In this document: in pieces, positions 1-8,310 of the stretch
How the letters are laid out: each line of letters begins with the position of its first letter
Position numbering within the stretch: position 1 is the first letter of the stretch
Assembly (NCBI RefSeq): GCF_014596915.1
Contig: NZ_JACVWU010000005.1
Coordinates: 310,001-374,000, forward strand
Direction of reading: 5' to 3'
Origin: Streptomyces sp. TRM68416
GTDB lineage: Bacteria; Actinomycetota; Actinomycetes; Streptomycetales; Streptomycetaceae
DNA: 64,000 nt
Program-made: the position numbers and the translations under genes
Notes under the pieces: generated by a model
The model's database searches: none
What the model saw: only the letters and a program-made list of their open reading frames with translations
What the model was told of the DNA's origin: nothing

Positions 1-489
1 AGCCTCCCGGTCCGCTTCACCTACGGCTACGCCACGGGCCGCGGCGCCGCCGAGCAGGAGGCCGCCGAGCTCAAGAAGCAGCTGGAGGCGGGCGGCCTGT
101 TCGAGGTGACGGTCAAGGGCTACGAGTGGACCGACTTCCAGAAGCGGTGGGCGAACGGCAAGCTCGACGCGTACGGCGTCGGCTGGGTCGCCGACTTCCC
201 CGACCCCGACACCTACGGCTCCCCGCTCGTCGGCACCGACGGCACCATGAACACCGGATACAGCAGCACGGCCGTGGACCGGCTCATCCAGGCCAGCCAG
301 CAGCACGCCGACCGCAGCCGGGCGATCGACGACTTCCGAGAGGTCCAGCTGGCGGTCGCCCGCGACGTCCCGGTGATCCCGCTCTGGCAGGCCAAGGAGT
401 ACGTCGTGAGCAGCGCGGCCGTCGGCGGCGGCCAGTACCTCTCGGACGGCACCGGAGTCTTCCGCCTCTGGCGCCTCACCTGGATCTGA
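1..489 (+). CDS. Peptide/oligopeptide ABC transporter substrate-binding protein (family 5), C-terminal part
   Basis: The reading frame is open from the first base and ends with TGA at 487-489, so only about 162 C-terminal residues are visible. The stretch containing GWVADFPDPDTYGSPLVGTDG, the following G-Y-S-S and the late VPVIPLWQAKEYVV segment is typical of the C-terminal lobe of DppA/OppA-type extracellular binding proteins, which deliver peptides or other ligands to an inner-membrane ABC importer. The start, the lipobox and the partner permeases lie outside the window. The next gene converges from the right after only 19 bases. Confidence 0.8.
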   Translation, partial: SLPVRFTYGYATGRGAAEQEAAELKKQLEAGGLFEVTVKGYEWTDFQKRWANGKLDAYGVGWVADFPDPDTYGSPLVGTDGTMNTGYSSTAVDRLIQASQQHADRSRAIDDFREVQLAVARDVPVIPLWQAKEYVVSSAAVGGGQYLSDGTGVFRLWRLTWI

Positions 490-508
490 CCCGCACCGGC
501 AGGAACCC

Positions 509-1942
509 TCACCCCGGGATCGTCACCGTCGCCCTCAGCCCCCGGCCCGGGGCCGTGTCCACGCTGACCTCCCCGCCGTGGGCCCGCACCACCCCCTGCA
601 CGATCGCCATCCCGAGGCCGCTTCCCGCGCCTCCGCCCGCCCTGAAGAAGCGGTCGAAGACGCGGGCGGCGTCCTGCGCGCACAGCCCCGGCCCCTCGTC
701 CTCCACCCGCAGCCGTACGACGCCGTCCTCGCGTTCCACGCCCAGGCGGACCGGGGTGTCGGCGGGGGTGTGGGTGCGGACGTTGGCGACCAGGTTGCCC
801 AGCACCTGGCGCAGGCCCGACTCGTCGGCGTGCACCAGCAGCGTGCCCTCCGCGTCGACCGTGACGGGGCGTTCCGGCTGCTGGACGCGCAGGTCCTCGG
901 CGGCGTCCCGGACCAGGCGGCTGACGTCGACATTGCGGAACCGGAGCTCGGGCTGCTGGTCGAGGCGGGCGAGGCAGAGCAGTTCGTCGACCAGGCGGCC
1001 CATCCGGTCGGCCTCCGTCATGACCCGCTCCCAGGCCCGCTTCCGCTGGTCGGGGTCGTTCAGCATGCCCTTGTCGTAGAGCTGGAGGTAGCCGCGTATC
1101 GCGGAGAGCGGGGTGCGCAGTTCGTGGGAGGCGTCGGCCACGAAGCGACGCAGCTGGGACGCGCTGTGCTCGCGCGTCCGGTAGGCCGACTCCACCTGGT
1201 GCAGCATGGAGTTGAGGGCCAGCCGGAGTTGCTCCACCTCCCTGGTGGGGTGGTGGCTCGAGGGCACTCTGCGGGTCAGGTCGCCCTCGGCGATCGCCGA
1301 CGAGGTCTCCACCATGTCCTCCAGCGGCAGCAGCCGGCGGCGCACACCGAACAGGGTCAGGCATGCCAGCAGCGCCAGCAGGAGGGTGCCGAAGGCGAGG
1401 TCGAGCTTGAGCGCCTTGCCCATGCCCTGGTGCATGGCCTCGGTCGAGGTGGCGATCAGCACGATGGTGCCGTCCGACAGCCGGGCCCCGGTCATGCGGT
1501 ACGACTCGCCCCGCACCCGTGCGTCGCGCGGCTTGTCGGCGGCGACGATCGCGGACGGTTCCCCTGCCGCGGCGGCCAGTGCGCGCTGGCGGGCGGTCGG
1601 GGCCAGCGGGCCCAGCGCCACCGGGCGGCCGGTCGGGTCGACCGCGACGTACACCACGGCCGGGGTCGGCAGCGCGCTCGCGTCCGCTCCGTCGCCGGCG
1701 AACCGGTCCAGGGCGATGCCCACTTCGCTCAGCGACTCGATCTGCCGCAGGCTGAACCCGGCATCATGGAGGGAGGCGCGCGAGTGCAGCAGCTCGGAGT
1801 CGACCTTGTCGAGCAGATAGTGCCGCGCGGTCATCAGGCTGATCGCCGTCGCCATGACGATGCCGAGGGCGAGCAGCGCCACGTTCGCCAGGGTCAGCTT
1901 GGCGCGCAGCGAGTGGATGCCGCGCCTGCCCGGCACCCTCAT
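509..1942 (-). CDS. Two-component sensor histidine kinase
   Basis: A 477-residue membrane kinase. One membrane segment lies at about residues 14-37 and a second at about 180-198, with an extracytoplasmic sensor region between them. A HAMP linker follows (about 200-255). The phosphoacceptor motif ASHELRTP places the active histidine at H273. The HATPase domain shows an N box around N383/N387, the DEGPGL G1 box at about 415-420 and GSGLGMAI near 440. Its ATG overlaps the stop of the response-regulator gene (ATGA), so the two are translationally coupled. The signal is unknown; neighbours suggest envelope or transport control. Confidence 0.93.
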   Translation of the reverse strand: MRVPGRRGIHSLRAKLTLANVALLALGIVMATAISLMTARHYLLDKVDSELLHSRASLHDAGFSLRQIESLSEVGIALDRFAGDGADASALPTPAVVYVAVDPTGRPVALGPLAPTARQRALAAAAGEPSAIVAADKPRDARVRGESYRMTGARLSDGTIVLIATSTEAMHQGMGKALKLDLAFGTLLLALLACLTLFGVRRRLLPLEDMVETSSAIAEGDLTRRVPSSHHPTREVEQLRLALNSMLHQVESAYRTREHSASQLRRFVADASHELRTPLSAIRGYLQLYDKGMLNDPDQRKRAWERVMTEADRMGRLVDELLCLARLDQQPELRFRNVDVSRLVRDAAEDLRVQQPERPVTVDAEGTLLVHADESGLRQVLGNLVANVRTHTPADTPVRLGVEREDGVVRLRVEDEGPGLCAQDAARVFDRFFRAGGGAGSGLGMAIVQGVVRAHGGEVSVDTAPGRGLRATVTIPG

Positions 1943-2625
1943 GCCAGCCCGTATCCCACGCCCCGCCGGGTGGTGATCACCGGCGGTCCCAGGGCGTCGA
2001 GCTTGCGCCGCAGATAGCTGATGTACGTCTCCACGACCGTCGACTCGGCGGGAGTGTGCTCGTACTGCCAGACGTGGCGCAGGAGTTCCTCCTTGGGCAC
2101 GATCCGGCCGCCGTTGCGCACCAGGAAGCGCAGCAGGGCGTACTCGGTGGGGGTGAGGTCGACGGCGTGGCCCGAGCGGTGCACCGAGTACGTCGTGTCG
2201 TCCAGTTCGAGGTCGCCGTAGCGCAACGGCGGGCGCTGCGGGAGGACGTCGAGGGGGCGGGTGCGGCGCAGGACGGCGGTGATGCGGGCGATCACCACGT
2301 CGATGTCGAAGGGTTTGGTGATGTAGTCGTCGCCGAAGCCGAGGGCGCCGACGATCTCGGCGGGCGAGTCGCGGGCGGTGAGGAAGACCAGCGCCAGTTC
2401 GGGCCGCAGCTCGCGCAGTTGGCGGCCGAGGGCGCGGCCGTCGCCGTCCGGGAGCATCACGTCGAGCAGGGCGACGTCGGGGCCCGTGCGGCCGGCCAGC
2501 GCGAGGGCCTCGCGGACGCTGCCCGCGGTCATCACCTCGAACCGGTGGTAGCGCAGGGCGATGGCGAGGACGTCAGCGATGCTCTCCTCGTCCTCCACGA
2601 CCAGCACGGTGCCTGGAGCCGTCAT
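1939..2625 (-). CDS. OmpR-family response regulator
   Basis: 228 residues. The receiver domain has the acidic pair E11/D12, phosphoacceptor D55 in LLDVMLPD and K104. The C-terminal winged helix (about 133-228) contains LTPTEYALLRFL and TRRGVGYGLA, which is the OmpR/PhoB class. The frame is open far upstream, but the ATG at 2625 begins the canonical receiver fold and is chosen as the start. It is the first gene of the operon and overlaps the kinase by four bases. The divergent neighbour at 2785 is an MMPL exporter and could be a target; that is inference only. Confidence 0.93.
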   Translation of the reverse strand: MTAPGTVLVVEDEESIADVLAIALRYHRFEVMTAGSVREALALAGRTGPDVALLDVMLPDGDGRALGRQLRELRPELALVFLTARDSPAEIVGALGFGDDYITKPFDIDVVIARITAVLRRTRPLDVLPQRPPLRYGDLELDDTTYSVHRSGHAVDLTPTEYALLRFLVRNGGRIVPKEELLRHVWQYEHTPAESTVVETYISYLRRKLDALGPPVITTRRGVGYGLA

Positions 2626-2784
2626 GCCCCCAGTATCCGCACGGGCACCGACAACGGGGCCGGTTCCCTGCTTTGGAGTTGCTTGAGAGTCGAGCCGGTT
2701 GCGTGTCCCAGTCCGAGCCCCGCCCACGATCCTGTTGTCCAGGACCTGGGGGACCGACCGACGACCGATGAAGGAGCGTTGAGC

Positions 2785-5169
2785 GTGGCGACATTGGCAC
2801 GGTGGTGCTATCGGCACCGGCTGGTGGTCCTGTTGCTGTGGGTGGGGGCGTTGTTCGGTCTGGGCTTCGGCGGTTCGGCCGCCGGCACGGACTACGCGAA
2901 CGTGTTCTCGCTGCCGGACACGGACTCCAAGCGCGCGTACGACCTGATGGAACGGGCCTTCCCGGAGCGCGCCGGTGACACCGACACGGTGGTGTGGAAG
3001 GTGGACGAGGGGAGCGTGCGGGACGCGGCCGTACAGTCCCGCATCGAACCGGCCCTGGCGGAGATCGGCCGGATGGACGGGGTCGGTGAGGTCACCGAGC
3101 CGCGGGTGAGCGAGAACGGGCGGATCGCGTACGCCGAGATCACCTTCAAGGAACAGGCCAACGCCATCGAGAAGGGGCTGATCGAGGACGTCGTCGACAC
3201 CGCGCAGGCCGCCGAACAGAGCGGTCTGCAGGTGGAGTTGGGCGGCCAGGCCATCGCCCGCACGCAGGAGCCGCCGGCCGGCACGGCCGAGGCGGTCGGC
3301 ATCCTCGCCGCGGCGATCGTCCTCTTCCTCGCCTTCGGCTCGCTCTTCGCGATGCTGCTGCCGATCGTCGTGGCGATCGCGGGCGTGGGCACCGGCATGC
3401 TCTCCACGATGCTGCTCAGCCATGTCACGGACGTGCCCGAAGTGGCCCCGTTGCTCGGCTCGTTGATCGGCCTCGGGGTCGGCATCGACTACGCGCTGTT
3501 CATCGTCACCCGGCACCGGCGCGGCATCCTGCGCGGGGCGGAGCCGGAGGACGCGGCGGTGACGGCGCTCAACACCTCCGGTCGCGCGGTGCTGTTCGCG
3601 GGTGGCACGGTCTGCATCGCGCTCGCCGGCATGCTGGTGATGAACATGCGCTTCCTGGATGGCGTGGTCATCGCCACCTCGCTGACGGTGGTGCTCAGCG
3701 TGCTCGCCGCCGTCACCCTGCTGCCCGCCCTGCTGGGCCTGCTCGGCGTGCGGGTGCTCAGCCGCCGGCAGCGGCGCCGGCTGGCCGCGACGGGACCGGA
3801 GCCGGACGAGGCGAGCGGGCTCGCGGCGCGCTGGTCGACGTACGTGCAGAAGCGGCCGCGGTCGATCGCGGCGGGCGCCCTGGTCGTCATGGCGGTGCTC
3901 GCGCTGCCCGTGCTCTCGCTCCGGCTCGGCGCCACCGACCAGGGCAACCACCAGGACTCCACGACCACCCGGCAGGCCTACGACCTGCTGGCCGAGGGCT
4001 TCGGCCCCGGCTTCAACGGCCCGCTCCAGGTGGTCGTGGACGGCACCGCCCCCGACGCGCTCGTGCGCGGCATCGAAGCGACCGAGGGGGTGGCCCAGGT
4101 CGCCGCCGCGCCGCCCGCGAACGGCGTGTCGGTGATCCAGGTGGTGCCGACCACCTCACCGCAGTCCGAGGAGACCGACCGGCTGATCGACGTGCTGCGC
4201 GACGAGGTGATCCCGGCCGCGGACGTCGACGCCCATGTGGGCGGGGTGACCGCGGTGTTCAAGGACTTCGCGGAGGTGACCGGCGACCGGCTGCCGTACT
4301 TCATCGCGACGATCATCGCGCTGGGCTTCCTGCTCCTGCTGGTGGCGTTCCGCTCGCTGGTGGTGCCGCTCACGGCCGCGCTGATGAACCTCATCGCGGC
4401 GGCGGCGTCCTTCGGTGTCCTGGTGGCGATCTTCCAGTGGGGCTGGGGCACGGAGCTGATCGGCATCGGCAAGGAGGGGCCGATCACCTCCTTCCTGCCG
4501 GTCATCATGCTCTCCCTGCTCTTCGGCCTGTCGATGGACTACCAGGTGTTCCTGGTCAGCCGGATGCACGAGGAGTGGGTGCACACCAAGGACAACGCGC
4601 GTGCGGTCCGCGTGGGCCTGGCGGAGACCAGCCGGGTCATCAACTGCGCGGCGCTGATCATGATCTGTGTGTTCTCCGCGTTCGTCCTCAGCGGTGACAT
4701 GGAGGGCGCGATGGCGGGCGTCGGTCTCGCGGCGGCGGTGGCGCTGGACGCGTTCGTACTGCGTACGGCGCTGGTGCCGGCCGCGATGCATCTGCTCGGC
4801 AAGGCCAACTGGTGGCTGCCGGACGGCCTGGAGAAGCGGCTGCCGCATCTGGCGGTGGAGCCGCACGAGGAAGCGGAACCGGCCGCGGAGGGCACCAAGT
4901 CGGTCATCCACGGCTACATCCGCGCGGCGGACGGCGAGCCGGTGCAGGGCGCGGCCGTCACGCTGCTGTCCAAGGGCGGACGCCAACTGGACCGGGTGAC
5001 CTCCCTGGCCGACGGCTCCTACATCGTCTCGGTACCGTCCCCGGGCACGTATCTGCTGGCGACGACGGCCGCGGCGCACGGGTCGAAGGCGCGGCACGTG
5101 CTGGTGGACGGCGAGCCGGTGGTCCACGACGTCGAGCTCGCCGAGGGCGAGGTGGACGCGGTCAACTGA
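2785..5169 (+). CDS. MMPL/RND-family exporter with C-terminal carboxypeptidase-regulatory-like domain
   Basis: 794 residues from a GTG eight bases after AAGGAG (2771-2776). It has the duplicated RND layout: one helix, a large outer domain, then a five-to-six-helix bundle, repeated. Characteristic stretches are GLGVGIDYALFIVTRHRRG and LSMDYQVFLVSRMHEEW, where the acidic residues in the membrane couple proton flow to export of lipids or drugs. After the last helix, about 90 residues beginning IHGYIRAADGEPVQGAAVTL and including LADGSYIVSVPSPGTYLL resemble the prealbumin-like CarboxypepD_reg fold. Such a tail is not part of the core MMPL family. The substrate is not identifiable from sequence. 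Confidence 0.9.
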   Translation: MATLARWCYRHRLVVLLLWVGALFGLGFGGSAAGTDYANVFSLPDTDSKRAYDLMERAFPERAGDTDTVVWKVDEGSVRDAAVQSRIEPALAEIGRMDGVGEVTEPRVSENGRIAYAEITFKEQANAIEKGLIEDVVDTAQAAEQSGLQVELGGQAIARTQEPPAGTAEAVGILAAAIVLFLAFGSLFAMLLPIVVAIAGVGTGMLSTMLLSHVTDVPEVAPLLGSLIGLGVGIDYALFIVTRHRRGILRGAEPEDAAVTALNTSGRAVLFAGGTVCIALAGMLVMNMRFLDGVVIATSLTVVLSVLAAVTLLPALLGLLGVRVLSRRQRRRLAATGPEPDEASGLAARWSTYVQKRPRSIAAGALVVMAVLALPVLSLRLGATDQGNHQDSTTTRQAYDLLAEGFGPGFNGPLQVVVDGTAPDALVRGIEATEGVAQVAAAPPANGVSVIQVVPTTSPQSEETDRLIDVLRDEVIPAADVDAHVGGVTAVFKDFAEVTGDRLPYFIATIIALGFLLLLVAFRSLVVPLTAALMNLIAAAASFGVLVAIFQWGWGTELIGIGKEGPITSFLPVIMLSLLFGLSMDYQVFLVSRMHEEWVHTKDNARAVRVGLAETSRVINCAALIMICVFSAFVLSGDMEGAMAGVGLAAAVALDAFVLRTALVPAAMHLLGKANWWLPDGLEKRLPHLAVEPHEEAEPAAEGTKSVIHGYIRAADGEPVQGAAVTLLSKGGRQLDRVTSLADGSYIVSVPSPGTYLLATTAAAHGSKARHVLVDGEPVVHDVELAEGEVDAVN

Positions 5170-5185
5170 CCGCCTGACCCACCGC

Positions 5186-5947
5186 TCAGGGGCGCCCGTC
5201 CTCGGCGGGCGCCTCTTTCGCCGTACCGGCCTTCTCGTGCGCCGTACCGGGTTCCTTCGTCATGCCCGGGAGGAAGTCCGTGAACAGCTCGTGCACCTCG
5301 CGCACCAGCGGGCGCAGGACCCGGAAGCGGGCGAGGGCCACCCCGCGCGCGGTGAGGCGGGCGCCGCGCGCGGCGAGCTTGTAGCTGCGCGCGCGGTCCG
5401 GCGTCCGGTCGAAGATCCAGTAGAGCACCAGGCCCATCTGGGAGAGCCACATCAACTCCGGGAGCACATCGCGCAGATCCTCGGGGACCTTGGTCTTCGT
5501 GGCCCCCGCCAGCACCTCCCGGTGGACCTCGATCGCCTCCACGCGCGCGTGCTCCGACTCCGGAGAGAACGGGCTGAGCGGACTGTCCGGGTCGGCGGCC
5601 GTCTTGAAGAACTGCACCGCGAACTCGTGGTACGGCGTGGCGATGTCCAGCCAGGCCTTCAGCACGCCCGCCAGCCGGGCCTCCAGGTCGGTCTCGCGGG
5701 CCAGGACCTCCCGGACCGCCGCCTTGTGCTCGGCGGCGATCCGGTCGTAGAAGCCCTGGATCAGGTGCTCCTTGCCCTCGAAGTAGTAGTAGGCGTTGCC
5801 GACGGAGACCCCGGCCTCCTGGGCGATGGCCCGCATGGTGGTCCTGTCGTAGCCGCGCTCCTGGAACAGCCGCATCGCCGTCTCCAGGATCAGCGCGCGG
5901 GTCTGCTCGGACTTGCTGGGCTCGGGGCTGTCGTTCTTCGAGGGCAC
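5186..5947 (-). CDS. TetR/AcrR-family transcriptional regulator
   Basis: 253 residues. The N-terminal helix-turn-helix (about 14-60) reads ILETAMRLFQERGYDRTTMRAIAQEAGVSVGNAYYYFEGKE, a textbook TetR DNA-binding domain. The rest is an all-helical ligand and dimer domain, with an acidic, proline-containing tail. The gene converges on the MMPL exporter with 16 bases between the stops, a common pairing of repressor and exporter, though no shared operator was found. The ligand is unknown. Confidence 0.92.
   Translation of the reverse strand: MPSKNDSPEPSKSEQTRALILETAMRLFQERGYDRTTMRAIAQEAGVSVGNAYYYFEGKEHLIQGFYDRIAAEHKAAVREVLARETDLEARLAGVLKAWLDIATPYHEFAVQFFKTAADPDSPLSPFSPESEHARVEAIEVHREVLAGATKTKVPEDLRDVLPELMWLSQMGLVLYWIFDRTPDRARSYKLAARGARLTARGVALARFRVLRPLVREVHELFTDFLPGMTKEPGTAHEKAGTAKEAPAEDGRP
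5191..5216 (+). terminator. Rho-independent terminator for the MMPL gene
   Basis: GGCGCCCG and CGGGCGCC form a stem around a short CG-rich loop, followed by TCTTT. The hairpin sits inside the last codons of the convergent TetR gene, so that coding sequence also terminates the MMPL transcript. Confidence 0.55.
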
Positions 5948-5970
5948 GGAGCGAGACTAACCAGTGCGGT

Positions 5971-6966
5971 TCAGGACGACTGCGCCGCCTGGTAGAGGTT
6001 CTGCGCGTCGGCGCCGAAGTACGGGCCGTACATCCGGTTGGGGAAGAAGTTGTACTTGAAGCTGTTCACCGAGGACAGCAGCCCGGTGCCGGTGGACTCG
6101 TTGAACTGGGTGAACCACGGGCCGCCGCTGGAGCCGCCGGTCATGTTGCAGGTCATGCCGTGGTCGTCGGAGAGCAGGAAGTCCCGGTTGGTGTTGCCGG
6201 AGCAGTAGATGAACTTCTCGCCGTCGTAGGGGGCGGCGGCCGGGAAGCCGAAGGAGTACATGCGCAGGTTGTAGCCGGTGTTGAAGGCCAGCCCCTGCCC
6301 GCCGACGACGTCCGTGAGCAGCCGTCCGCCCAGCGGGGCGACGACCGCGGCGCCGACGTCGTAGTTGATGTCCTCGCTCGCCGTCCACTGGGGCGTGGCG
6401 AGGGTCTTGGACGCGGTCCAGCGGCCGTGGGGCGCCTGGCCGTCGTGGTAGCCGGGGACGAAGACCCAGTTGGTGTGCCAGGCGCCGTCCATCTTCACGC
6501 AGTGGCCCGCCGTGATCACCGTGCTCTTGTTGGCGCTGGTGACGGCGTTGCCGGAACAGGACGCCGTACGGCCCTGGTAGGTGAAGAACACGCGCCCCGC
6601 GGTGGAGACGACCGCGCCGCCGCCGGTCCACTGACTGCCGCCGTTCGGGAACGCCTGGATGCCCACGTCGGTGGCGGCGGCCGGGGCGGTGGGGGCGACG
6701 GTGGCCTTCGCGCCCTTGGCCGGCGTCGAGCCGCGCGCGCCCTGACCGTCGAGCAGGTCCAGCGGGGCGGCGTCGCGCATCCGCTGCGGTGTCCAGAAGT
6801 CACGGGCCCGTTCCTGGGCGGCGGCGGTGACCGATCTGGCCCCCGGGTCGGGCGCCGGCGCCGGTGCGGCGCCGGCGGGTGCGGCCAGGGTGCCGGTGGT
6901 GAGCAGCGCGGTGACGCCGACCAGGGCACCGAGGAGGGAACGGGGTATGCGGGATGTGCCTCTCAC
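5971..6966 (-). CDS. Secreted trypsin-like serine protease
   Basis: 331 residues with a Sec signal peptide (hydrophobic core about 11-28, AxA-type cleavage near 33) and a propeptide-like region to about residue 100. The catalytic triad is visible: H155 in ITAGHCV, D203 in NYDVGAAVV and S280 in GGSSGGPW. Cysteine pairs near H155 and S280 fit the disulfides of the fold. It resembles the V8/glutamyl-endopeptidase-like secreted proteases of streptomycetes. It ends 23 bases from the TetR start and reads in the same direction. Confidence 0.9.
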   Translation of the reverse strand: MRGTSRIPRSLLGALVGVTALLTTGTLAAPAGAAPAPAPDPGARSVTAAAQERARDFWTPQRMRDAAPLDLLDGQGARGSTPAKGAKATVAPTAPAAATDVGIQAFPNGGSQWTGGGAVVSTAGRVFFTYQGRTASCSGNAVTSANKSTVITAGHCVKMDGAWHTNWVFVPGYHDGQAPHGRWTASKTLATPQWTASEDINYDVGAAVVAPLGGRLLTDVVGGQGLAFNTGYNLRMYSFGFPAAAPYDGEKFIYCSGNTNRDFLLSDDHGMTCNMTGGSSGGPWFTQFNESTGTGLLSSVNSFKYNFFPNRMYGPYFGADAQNLYQAAQSS

Positions 6967-7080
6967 GCGTACTCCTTCTGTGAGGGGTGCGGAGTGGATC
7001 GAACCGTGGAGCAGGGTCCCCGCCTGAGCGAAATTTTGGAAGGGTGCATGCCAAGACGTTGGCCGAAAACCGAGTGGTCG

Positions 7081-7569
7081 TCAGTCGGCGTCGCAGCGTG
7101 GCGGGAGGTGCATCCAGCCCAGGCTCGGCTCGTACGTCCAGCCGTCCTGCTGCCGGTACACCCGCCCGCCCCACTGTGTGCCGCGCCACTTGGCCGCGGC
7201 CAGCACCGCGCCCTTGGCGAGCCGGATGCCGGTCGGTGTGGTGAGCCGGTGCGCGAGACGCCGACACCTGCGCAGGGCCCACAGCACGACGATCCAGGCG
7301 GCGTGGGACCGGTAGACCTGCCCGGAGTCCCCTACGACGGTGATCTCGTCGAGGGTCGAGCCGTGATCGAGTCCGGGGAAGCGTCGTACGGCCTCGTCCG
7401 AGCCGGCCGGGACCAGGTCCAGCGGCACCAACTGCGGCTGCCGTACCAGCCAGTCGCGCAGGAAGGTGCACAGGGGGCAGCCGGCGTCGTACAGGACGGT
7501 GAGCCGGCGTACCGGGACGCGCCTGGCGTCCCGGTACGCGGTGGTCGTGTCCCTCATGCCTGGGCCCAC
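7081..7569 (-). CDS. DCC-family thiol-disulfide oxidoreductase
   Basis: 162 residues. The N-terminal motif LYDAGCPLCTFLRDWL carries the D-x-x-C-x-x-C signature of DCC (DUF393) proteins, a thioredoxin-like family. A second conserved block, HAAWIVVLWALRRC, follows in the middle. The ATG lies 16 bases inside the end of the preceding membrane-protein gene, so the two form one transcription unit. The redox partner is not known. Confidence 0.85.
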   Translation of the reverse strand: MGPGMRDTTTAYRDARRVPVRRLTVLYDAGCPLCTFLRDWLVRQPQLVPLDLVPAGSDEAVRRFPGLDHGSTLDEITVVGDSGQVYRSHAAWIVVLWALRRCRRLAHRLTTPTGIRLAKGAVLAAAKWRGTQWGGRVYRQQDGWTYEPSLGWMHLPPRCDAD

Positions 7570-7949
7570 TCCTGCGGAGCGACCGGGGGGAACTGCTCGC
7601 GCTCCATCACCCCGCGCCGCCGGATCCTGTTGAGGACGTACACGTTGCCCAGGTGCATCACGCCGAGCACCAGCAGCACCACGCCGAGCTTGGTGGACAG
7701 GGCCTCGAAGATGCCGCGTGTGTCGGTGATCGTCTCGTCGTCGCTCAGATACAGGGCGACGAAGCCGAGGTTGACGAGGTAGAAACCGACCACCAGAAGG
7801 TGGTTGACGGCTTCGGCGAGCTGCTCGTTTCCGCGCAGGACGTCGGAGAGGAAGATGCGCCCGTTGCGGCTGAGCGTGCGGGCGACCCAGATCGTCAGGG
7901 CCATGCTGACGACCAGGTAGATGACATAGGCGATGACCGTGCGGTCCAT
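7554..7949 (-). CDS. Small integral membrane protein
   Basis: 131 residues with three or four hydrophobic segments: about 4-24, 50-70 and 88-108. The ATG at 7949 is preceded by a very purine-rich AAGGGGGG site and is preferred over an in-frame ATG at 8021, which lies within an operator palindrome. It is coupled to the downstream DCC oxidoreductase by a 16-base overlap. The family is not recognised beyond a resemblance to small actinobacterial membrane proteins. Two identical-consensus palindromes flank its predicted promoter. Confidence 0.75.
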   Translation of the reverse strand: MDRTVIAYVIYLVVSMALTIWVARTLSRNGRIFLSDVLRGNEQLAEAVNHLLVVGFYLVNLGFVALYLSDDETITDTRGIFEALSTKLGVVLLVLGVMHLGNVYVLNRIRRRGVMEREQFPPVAPQEWAQA

Positions 7950-7962
7950 GCCGCCCCCCTTG

Positions 7963-7976
7963 TTGAACGCGTTCAA
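7963..7976. promoter_or_regulatory. Operator palindrome 2 (TTGAAC-N2-GTTCAA)
   Basis: TTGAACGCGTTCAA is a perfect 14-base palindrome lying between the predicted transcription start and the ribosome site of the gene starting at 7949. Its centre is 45 bases from that of operator 1. Confidence 0.55.
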
Positions 7977-7992
7977 AACGCTGACAGGAGAG

Positions 7993-8021
7993 ACTCTAGA
8001 CCTGCTTTTGAACGTGTTCAA
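7993..8021 (-). promoter_or_regulatory. Predicted sigma-70-type promoter of the membrane protein/DCC operon
   Basis: On the minus strand TTGAAC (8016-8021) and TAGAGT (7993-7998) are separated by exactly 17 bases. The -35 box is embedded in the upstream palindrome, so a protein bound there would block polymerase. Confidence 0.5.
8008..8021. promoter_or_regulatory. Operator palindrome 1 (TTGAAC-N2-GTTCAA)
   Basis: TTGAACGTGTTCAA is a 14-base inverted repeat with two central bases (GT), overlapping the predicted -35 box. It matches the second site at 7963-7976 in all 12 arm positions. The size and symmetry suit a TetR- or MarR-type dimer. Confidence 0.55.
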
Positions 8022-8042
8022 CTCAAGGGTGCGGAGACCTGT

Positions 8043-8285
8043 GTCACGGCCGCCGCCCGAGCTCCGGCCGCTTGGAGCGGTCGGTGAACCCGATCACGTT
8101 GCCCCATGGGTCGGCGATCTCCACCGTCCATCCCGTGACCCCGGGAACGGTTCGACGAGCGGCTCGACGCCCGTGCCTCGCAGGGCCCGCGCCGCCCCGC
8201 GCGCGTCCGGCATCCTCCGCAAGGCGATGCTCCTGGCCGCCGACACGAAGATCACCGACCGGACGACCCCGAGCCGGCTGTGACC
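8043..8285 (-). pseudogene. Decayed VOC/glyoxalase-family gene
   Basis: The minus strand encodes the characteristic C-terminus of a VOC protein, WTVEIADPWGNVIGFTDR, ending at TGA 8043-8045. The upstream part, RGAARALRGTGVEPLVEPFPG, is in another frame; one added G in the GGG at about 8140-8142 joins the two frames. Further upstream VVRSVIFVSAARSIAL looks like the N-terminal beta strand of a VOC domain joined directly to the C-terminal half, so an internal portion is also missing. No intact start or full domain (usually about 120-140 residues) remains. Confidence 0.6.
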
Positions 8286-8310
8286 GCTCGGGGCGCCGCG
8301 GACCAGGCCG

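Noticed and set aside
1939..3951. A 670-residue minus-strand open frame spanning the response regulator and the MMPL gene
   Set aside because: Only the last 228 residues are a protein family; the rest is antisense to the MMPL coding frame and compositionally non-coding.
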